Shown here: piece by piece, positions 59,134 to 64,000 of the stretch
How the letters are laid out: each line of letters opens with the position of its first letter
Numbering within the stretch: position 1 is the first letter of the stretch
Assembly (NCBI RefSeq): GCF_000427805.1
Contig: NZ_ATYS01000002.1
Span: 124,190-188,189 of the forward strand
Origin: Budvicia aquatica DSM 5075 = ATCC 35567
GTDB lineage: Bacteria > Pseudomonadota > Gammaproteobacteria > Enterobacterales > Enterobacteriaceae
Length of the DNA stretch: 64,000 nucleotides
Reading direction: 5' to 3'
Notes under the pieces: model-generated
The model's input: only the letters and a program-made list of their open reading frames with translations
Told to the model about the DNA's origin: nothing
Database searches by the model: none
Program-made: the position numbers and the translations under genes

Positions 59134-60128
59134 TACGCGAAAAACTAATAATTGAAACTATCCAGAAAGAGGTGAAAAGGGATAGAACTCTCTCTTATAT
59201 TAAGCCCAATTTTAGTTAAATTGCCGAAGAGTCCATTCTTAAAGGAGAACAACATAACAGTGCATCACACTTCATCTAAAAAATGTTAAGTCATCTTAAC
59301 ATGTTAGTTCAAAAGCGAGTGTTGAATTACCTTAGCGGGTTCCTATTGCTACGGGGCCATATTACTACTTTAATTGTTTCAAATAATCAATATAAGGCAA
59401 ATAATATTTTATTAATAGTTGTAACTGAATGAAACCGCTTTTACATAAGCGTGAGTGCTCTGTTTTTTATTTAACATTTTATTTTTATAATGTATTGATA
59501 AATATAATTATTAATATAAATCCATTCTAAGTGTGTGGCTATATTTTAATTAATGTTTTCGAATGTGTGTGTAATGCCTGAGATGTGTGATTAATGTTAA
59601 ATTAATGTTAAATTTAGGGTTGATTGATGAGGGGGTATCGCACAAGAAATATCCCATTTGCTATTTTTATCTATTTTTATAAAGGATAAATGAGCGTTTG
59701 GAATAAGTTATACTCGTAATATGGGTTATTTTTATGTCGGATAGGCCAGTGCTTATTCTAAATATAAAGAGGTATATCCCATAAAATAATTTTTATTGTC
59801 ATTTTGTGCTATCGAATAATTAATTCATTATATATAAACTATGCTTTAATTAGCATGATGTTTACTTAATGGTGTAAATAGCATTTTATTCTGAATGTAA
59901 ATTCCTAGAGCTAGGTGTGTTTAATCGCTTTATTGTTTGATTTTTTTTAGGAAAGTTTGGTTTTTCCCGCCACGTCTGGTTATATCTTCTATATGAAGCG
60001 TTATGGATAGTCGTTGATATTATCGATCTAAATTTATTTCTATTTAATTTTAACCGTCATTGTGTCGTTTATCTCTGGTACTAGCCATTATGGATAGAAA
60101 CTAAACTTACTTATCTGGAGATAAATAA
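59134..60128. other. AT-rich non-coding region upstream of the first flagellin gene
   Basis: This 995-bp stretch between lafZ (leftward) and lafA (rightward) has no convincing coding frame on either strand. It is very AT-rich with runs of T and A. The last 90 bp hold the sigma-28-like flagellin promoter and leader. The lafZ promoter should lie at the left end. A short CGCTT / AAGCG hairpin is at about 59437. It may contain binding sites for H-NS-like or other regulators, but I see no named site. Confidence 0.6.
60043..60069 (+). promoter_or_regulatory. Sigma-28-like promoter of flagellin gene 1
   Basis: TTTAATTT (60043-60050), 11 bases, GTGTCGTT (60062-60069). The same two boxes at the same spacing precede the other two flagellin genes, and the 8-11-8 layout is that of sigma-28 promoters. 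Shifting the frame by two bases gives TAATTTTA-N11-GTCGTTTA, closer to the enteric consensus. Confidence 0.7.
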
Positions 60129-60959
60129 ATGTCATTATCAATTTTTACTAATGCTTCATCCATGGCTTCAACTAACGCGTTGAACAAATCAAACAATGCA
60201 TTAGCGACAGCGATGGAACGCCTGGGTACGGGTAAACGTATCAACTCTGCCGCTGATGACGCAGCTGGTCTGCAAATTGCCACCCGCTTACAGGCTCAAT
60301 CAAACGGTATGGGCGTTGCTCAACGTAATATTTCTGACGCAACGGCCATGCTGCAAACTGCCGAAGGTGCATTTGATGAAGTGACTAATATCATGCACCG
60401 TATGAAAGACCTGGCAACTCAGGCATCGAACGGCACTAACACCGATAAAGATTTGACCTCTATGCAGTCTGAATTTAAAGAGCTGGGTACCGAGCTGGGT
60501 AATATTATGAGTAACACCTCTTACAGCGGCGATAAGCTTTTCACTAAGCTGGGTACTGCGGTTGATTTCCAAATTGGTGCGTCATCGTCAGAGAAAATGA
60601 CTTTAGATATTGCTACTGACTTGGGCAAAGTTACTACCACGACGACCGCTCTGGGAACGGCATCTATTGCAACGGGTACAGACGCCAGTGCTATGATCGA
60701 CACATTAAATGGTGCTCTGGATGAAGTCAGTACCGTGCGTTCATCTTTAGGTGCCAACATTAACCGTCTGGGCCACACGTCAAACAACCTGTCTAATATG
60801 AAAGACAATACCGACGTGGCTATCGGTAATATCATGGACGCAGACTTTGCCGCTGAAGCCTCTAATATGACCCGTAACCAGATGCTGTCTCAAACCAGCA
60901 TGTCAATGCTCAAGCAGTCTAACAGCATGTCAGGTATGGTAATGTCTCTGCTGGGATAA
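60129..60959 (+). CDS. lafA: Lateral flagellin 1
   Basis: Filament subunit, 276 residues, with only the conserved D0/D1 regions and a short variable centre (about 140-190). N-terminal SLSIFTNASSMASTNALNKS and RLGTGKRINSAADDAAGLQI, C-terminal AEASNMTRNQMLSQTSMSML followed by KQSNSMSGMVMSLLG. CTGGAG precedes the ATG. It differs from the next two copies mostly in the centre (for example FTKLGTAVDFQIGASSSEKM). Export needs LfgN-independent chaperones not in the window. Own promoter and terminator. Confidence 0.95.
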   Translation: MSLSIFTNASSMASTNALNKSNNALATAMERLGTGKRINSAADDAAGLQIATRLQAQSNGMGVAQRNISDATAMLQTAEGAFDEVTNIMHRMKDLATQASNGTNTDKDLTSMQSEFKELGTELGNIMSNTSYSGDKLFTKLGTAVDFQIGASSSEKMTLDIATDLGKVTTTTTALGTASIATGTDASAMIDTLNGALDEVSTVRSSLGANINRLGHTSNNLSNMKDNTDVAIGNIMDADFAAEASNMTRNQMLSQTSMSMLKQSNSMSGMVMSLLG

Positions 60960-60986
60960 TATTTCCGTCAGATTATATTAAGAGAG

Positions 60987-61013
60987 CACCGCCTTGATGG
61001 CGGTGTTTTTTTT
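60987..61013 (+). terminator. Terminator after flagellin 1
   Basis: Stem CACCGCC / GGCGGTG with a 5-base loop, followed by eight T bases. Confidence 0.92.
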
Positions 61014-61173
61014 ATCTCGAATTTGTTACGCGCTGAGATCAATATTGGCGAGTTTTTTATTAATGTCAGAAAGCAATAAGAAGTAATAGGTATATCGGCA
61101 CTTGTTTGATTGTTTATTATCTTTTTGAAAAATAACTAATTTTATAAATTAACTGAAAAAAATTGTTTTCGGA

Positions 61174-61200
61174 TTTAATTTTCTCACTACCTGTGTCGTT
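61174..61200 (+). promoter_or_regulatory. Sigma-28-like promoter of flagellin gene 2
   Basis: TTTAATTT (61174-61181), 11 bases, GTGTCGTT (61193-61200): the same boxes and spacing as for flagellin 1. The downstream leader (AGTACTAACCACTATGGATA) is also largely shared. Confidence 0.7.
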
Positions 61201-61258
61201 TATATTCAGTACTAACCACTATGGATAGAAATTAAATTTACTTTCAGGAGAAATACTA

Positions 61259-62098
61259 ATGTCATTATCAATTTTCACTAACGCATCGTCCATGGCTTCA
61301 ACCAATGCACTGAATAAATCAAACGGTGCATTAGCGACAGCGATGGAGCGTCTGGGTACCGGTAAGCGTATTAACTCAGCTGCTGATGACGCTGCAGGCC
61401 TGCAAATTGCCACTCGCTTACAGGCTCAGTCAAACGGTATGGGCGTAGCTCAGCGTAATATTTCTGACGCAACGGCGATGCTGCAAACGGCTGAAGGTGC
61501 ATTTGATGAAGTCACTAACATCCTGCACCGTATGAAAGACCTGTCTACTCAGGCATCGAACGGTACTAACACTGATAAAGATTTAACCTCTATGCAGTCT
61601 GAATTTGGTGAGTTAAGCAAAGAGTTAACCAATATCATGGAGAACACCTCTTACAGCGGCGACAAATTATTTGGTACTGATAAGTTAGGTAGTGCTGTAA
61701 CGTTCCAAATTGGTGCCAGCTCAAGTGAAACCATGGAATTAGACCTGAGTGCAACGCTGACTGCGCTGAATACCGAGCTGAAAACCACCGTTGGCGGTGG
61801 CGATATCAGTGCCAGTGCTGATGCTAACACGATGATCACCACCATCAATACCGCGCTGGACAACGTCAGTGGCGTGCGTTCAACCTTAGGTGCCAACATT
61901 AACCGCCTGGGCCACACGTCAAACAACCTGTCTAATATGAAAGACAACACCGACGTGGCTATCGGTAACATCATGGATGCAGACTTTGCCGCTGAAGCCT
62001 CTAACATGACCCGTAACCAGATGCTGTCTCAAACTAGCATGTCAATGCTCAAGCAGTCTAACAGCATGTCTGGTATGGTGATGTCTCTGCTGGGTTAA
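61259..62098 (+). CDS. lafA: Lateral flagellin 2
   Basis: 279 residues, short flagellin with D0/D1 only. It differs from flagellin 3 at only seven residues (for example Gly23 against Asn23), most of them in the variable centre, and is three residues longer than flagellin 1. AGGAG precedes the ATG. Tandem duplication is the simplest explanation. Own promoter and terminator, so each copy can be expressed separately. Confidence 0.95.
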   Translation: MSLSIFTNASSMASTNALNKSNGALATAMERLGTGKRINSAADDAAGLQIATRLQAQSNGMGVAQRNISDATAMLQTAEGAFDEVTNILHRMKDLSTQASNGTNTDKDLTSMQSEFGELSKELTNIMENTSYSGDKLFGTDKLGSAVTFQIGASSSETMELDLSATLTALNTELKTTVGGGDISASADANTMITTINTALDNVSGVRSTLGANINRLGHTSNNLSNMKDNTDVAIGNIMDADFAAEASNMTRNQMLSQTSMSMLKQSNSMSGMVMSLLG

Positions 62099-62123
62099 TC
62101 CAAAGCGATAGAATGACGTTAAG

Positions 62124-62155
62124 AATGGCGCCTTTTTTAAAGGCGCCATTTTTTA
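62124..62155 (+). terminator. Terminator after flagellin 2
   Basis: Stem AATGGCGCCTTT / AAAGGCGCCATT with a 3-base loop, followed by a T-run. Confidence 0.92.
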
Positions 62156-62234
62156 TTGCGCGAGTGTCTATAAGATTCTTTTAATTTCAGTAAGTTATTT
62201 ATTTTAGAAATGATTAAAAAAAATCCATTTTGAA

Positions 62235-62261
62235 TTTAATTTCTCGATGCGTTGTGCCGTC
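62235..62261 (+). promoter_or_regulatory. Sigma-28-like promoter of flagellin gene 3
   Basis: TTTAATTT (62235-62242), 11 bases, GTGCCGTC (62254-62261). The -10 half differs slightly from copies 1 and 2 but keeps the CCG core of sigma-28 sites. Confidence 0.66.
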
Positions 62262-62338
62262 TTTATTAAGTACTAACCACATGGAATTTAGTTCTAACCA
62301 AACAACAGCATGACTGTTCTATATCAGGAGATATCACA

Positions 62339-63178
62339 ATGTCATTATCCATTTTTACCAATGCTTCATCTATGGCTTCAACGAATGCACTGAATAAATC
62401 AAACAATGCATTAGCGACAGCAATGGAACGCTTAGGAACAGGTAAGCGTATTAACTCTGCGGCTGATGACGCTGCAGGCCTGCAAATTGCTACTCGCCTA
62501 CAGGCACAGTCAAACGGTATGGGGGTTGCTCAGCGTAATATTTCTGACGCAACGGCGATGCTGCAAACTGCTGAAGGCGCATTTGATGAAGTGACTAACA
62601 TCCTGCACCGTATGAAAGACCTGTCTACTCAGGCATCGAACGGCACTAACACCGATAAAGATTTAACCTCTATGCAGTCTGAATTTGGTGAGTTAAGCAA
62701 AGAATTAACCAACATTATGGATAACACCTCTTACAGCGGCGACAAATTATTTGGTGCTGATAAGTTAGGTAGTGCCGTAACGTTCCAGATTGGTGCCAGC
62801 TCAAGCGAAACCATGGAATTAGATCTGAGCACAACGCTGACTGCGCTGAACACCGAGCTGAAAACCACCGTAGGCGCTGGTGATATCAGTGCCAGTGCTG
62901 ATGCTAACGCGATGATCTCTACCATCAATACCGCGCTGGATAACGTTAGTGGCGTGCGCTCAACCTTGGGTGCCAACATTAACCGCCTGGGCCACACGTC
63001 AAACAACCTGTCTAATATGAAAGACAACACCGACGTGGCTATCGGTAATATCATGGATGCAGACTTTGCCGCTGAAGCCTCTAACATGACCCGTAACCAG
63101 ATGCTGTCTCAAACCAGCATGTCAATGCTTAAGCAGTCTAACAGCATGTCAGGTATGGTAATGTCACTGTTAGGCTAA
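62339..63178 (+). CDS. lafA: Lateral flagellin 3
   Basis: 279 residues, near-identical to flagellin 2. Same D0/D1 plan and the same C-terminus NSMSGMVMSLLG. CAGGAG precedes the ATG. The leader is about 20 bp longer than in the other copies. Last of three tandem copies; the cap gene lafB follows after 357 bp. Confidence 0.95.
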   Translation: MSLSIFTNASSMASTNALNKSNNALATAMERLGTGKRINSAADDAAGLQIATRLQAQSNGMGVAQRNISDATAMLQTAEGAFDEVTNILHRMKDLSTQASNGTNTDKDLTSMQSEFGELSKELTNIMDNTSYSGDKLFGADKLGSAVTFQIGASSSETMELDLSTTLTALNTELKTTVGAGDISASADANAMISTINTALDNVSGVRSTLGANINRLGHTSNNLSNMKDNTDVAIGNIMDADFAAEASNMTRNQMLSQTSMSMLKQSNSMSGMVMSLLG

Positions 63179-63203
63179 TGGCCCCGACAGATTGAATTAA
63201 ATC

Positions 63204-63232
63204 AACACCGCCATTATGGCGGTGTTTTTTTT
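63204..63232 (+). terminator. Terminator after flagellin 3
   Basis: Stem AACACCGCCA / TGGCGGTGTT with a 3-base loop, followed by a T-run. It isolates the flagellin from lafB transcription. The rest of the 357-bp gap to lafB holds only the sigma-54 promoter described below. Confidence 0.92.
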
Positions 63233-63492
63233 ACCTAAAGTAAAGATATACCCGTTTAGGTCACATCCAATTTCCCCGCAACAAGATTTTCACCCATATC
63301 AAATATTTATTAAGTTTTCTGCCTTTTGTACCGCTTGTATTTAGTGAGATTGCGCCACATGACATTGAAGACTGTGATTTTGGGCCAGTCAGACACCAGT
63401 GGCCAGCGGAAGGAAAGTGCTAATTTCCGGTTTTATCGGAAGTTTAGCTTCCGCTACTAATTTACTGATTTGTTTTATAACAATATTTTTTT

Positions 63493-63508
63493 TGGCACGG
63501 TACTTGCT
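63493..63508 (+). promoter_or_regulatory. Sigma-54 promoter of lafB
   Basis: TGGCACGGTACTTGCT matches the -24/-12 consensus at all key bases: GG at 63494-63495 and GC at 63506-63507, ten bases apart. It lies 27 bp before the lafB ATG. LafK is the expected activator. Confidence 0.9.
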
Positions 63509-63535
63509 TAATAGAGCTAGAGAGGAGAAAGGCTA

Positions 63536-64000
63536 ATGTCAGATTTTTTGAATTTAGATCCACAAAGCACGGCTGAGAAATTGGCGTATTACGATGTTAT
63601 GACCATGCAAACCCAGCTTAAAGGACAGCAAAAGATTTTAGCTGCCCAGAAAGCGGCGCTTTCATCGTTAAGAACGTCGTTAAGCGATTTTCGTACGGCC
63701 CTGAGCGATCTGAACAAGCTAAATGACGGTATGTTGCAGAACATCGCAACGGCCAGCGTTGAAGGGATGGCTAAAATCACCACCAACTCTAACGCGGCAA
63801 AGGGGAACTACTCGTTTTTTGTATCACAGTTGGCCAGTGCTCATCAGTCCGGGTTAACCAATCTGACTGATGATGATATTGCGAACGGCAGCGGGACGCT
63901 CTCCCTGAATATGAACGGCGAGCAGCTTGATATAGATATGGACGGGGTGAAGAGCCTTGAGGAACTGGCGGTTGCCATTAATGGCAATGAAGATAACCCG
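63536..64000 (+). CDS. lafB: FliD-family filament cap protein (lateral LafB), 3' truncated by window edge
   Basis: Caps the growing filament and helps flagellin fold. The frame starts at ATG 63536 after AGAGGAGAAAGG and is open to the window edge (155 codons). The N-terminus MSDFLNLDPQSTAEKLAYYD and the coiled-coil stretch QLKGQQKILAAQKAALSSLR, then NYSFFVSQLASAHQSG, match the FliD N-terminal domain. The full protein is expected to be about 450 residues, so most of it lies outside. Directly controlled by a sigma-54 promoter, unlike the flagellins. Confidence 0.92.
   Translation, partial: MSDFLNLDPQSTAEKLAYYDVMTMQTQLKGQQKILAAQKAALSSLRTSLSDFRTALSDLNKLNDGMLQNIATASVEGMAKITTNSNAAKGNYSFFVSQLASAHQSGLTNLTDDDIANGSGTLSLNMNGEQLDIDMDGVKSLEELAVAINGNEDNP

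Noticed and set aside
60300-60835. Antisense reading frames within the flagellin genes
   Set aside because: They recur in all three copies simply because the sense codons are conserved; they lack ribosome-binding sites and family similarity.
1-64000. CRISPR arrays, tRNA or rRNA genes, insertion sequences
   Set aside because: No regularly spaced direct repeats, no cloverleaf-like sequence and no transposase frame were seen; the only tandem repeats are the three flagellin genes.

Overview
The window is chromosomal DNA from a gamma-proteobacterium of the order Enterobacterales. The left part carries the familiar enteric series carB, folA-apaH-apaG-rsmA-pdxA-surA-lptD, djlA, rluA-rapA-polB and thiBPQ, and most of these proteins have lengths and motifs very close to those of Escherichia coli. 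Base composition is moderate (estimated by eye) with AT-rich intergenic stretches. A Budvicia/Pragia-type genus or another enteric with a second flagellar system is my guess. The genus cannot be fixed from this sequence alone.

Layout, left part. 1-2.7 kb: 3' end of carB. 2.9-4.2 kb: yjjP and yjjB (threonine/serine exporter family, organic-acid export), with yjjB broken by one in-frame amber codon. 4.2-11.7 kb: folA on the plus strand, then the minus-strand run apaH, apaG, rsmA, pdxA, surA, lptD. 11.9-14.9 kb: djlA followed by three accessory plus-strand genes (two exported proteins and a small P-loop kinase). 14.9-21.1 kb: rluA, rapA, polB on the minus strand, with a LexA-like box in front of polB. 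21.4-27.9 kb: a DsbA/FrnE-type oxidoreductase, a DUF1090 protein, a thiBPQ thiamine importer behind a TPP riboswitch, an isonitrile-hydratase-like protein and a DUF554 membrane protein.

Layout, right part. From 28.1 kb to the right edge runs one large lateral (Flag-2 type) flagellar locus that continues past the window. It holds the export and switch genes lfhA-lfhB-lfiR-Q-P-N-M (minus), the sigma-54 activator gene lafK, then lfiE-F-G-H-I-J (plus). Next is a cargo segment of four non-flagellar genes (41.9-45.0 kb). Then come lfgN-lfgM-lfgA (minus), the rod/hook series lfgB-L plus lafW (plus), a membrane-bound regulator lafZ with an exported partner (minus), three tandem flagellin genes and the start of the cap gene lafB.

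How it works together. Regulatory sites fit the hierarchy known for lateral flagella. LafK has the GAFTGA loop needed to activate sigma-54, and near-consensus -24/-12 promoters stand in front of lfgB and lafB. The three flagellin genes each have the same two-box sigma-28-like promoter and their own terminator. A related sigma-28-like site stands far upstream of the anti-sigma gene lfgM. The matching sigma-28 factor (LafS) and the motor genes are expected beyond the right edge. I found no tRNA, rRNA, CRISPR array or insertion sequence.
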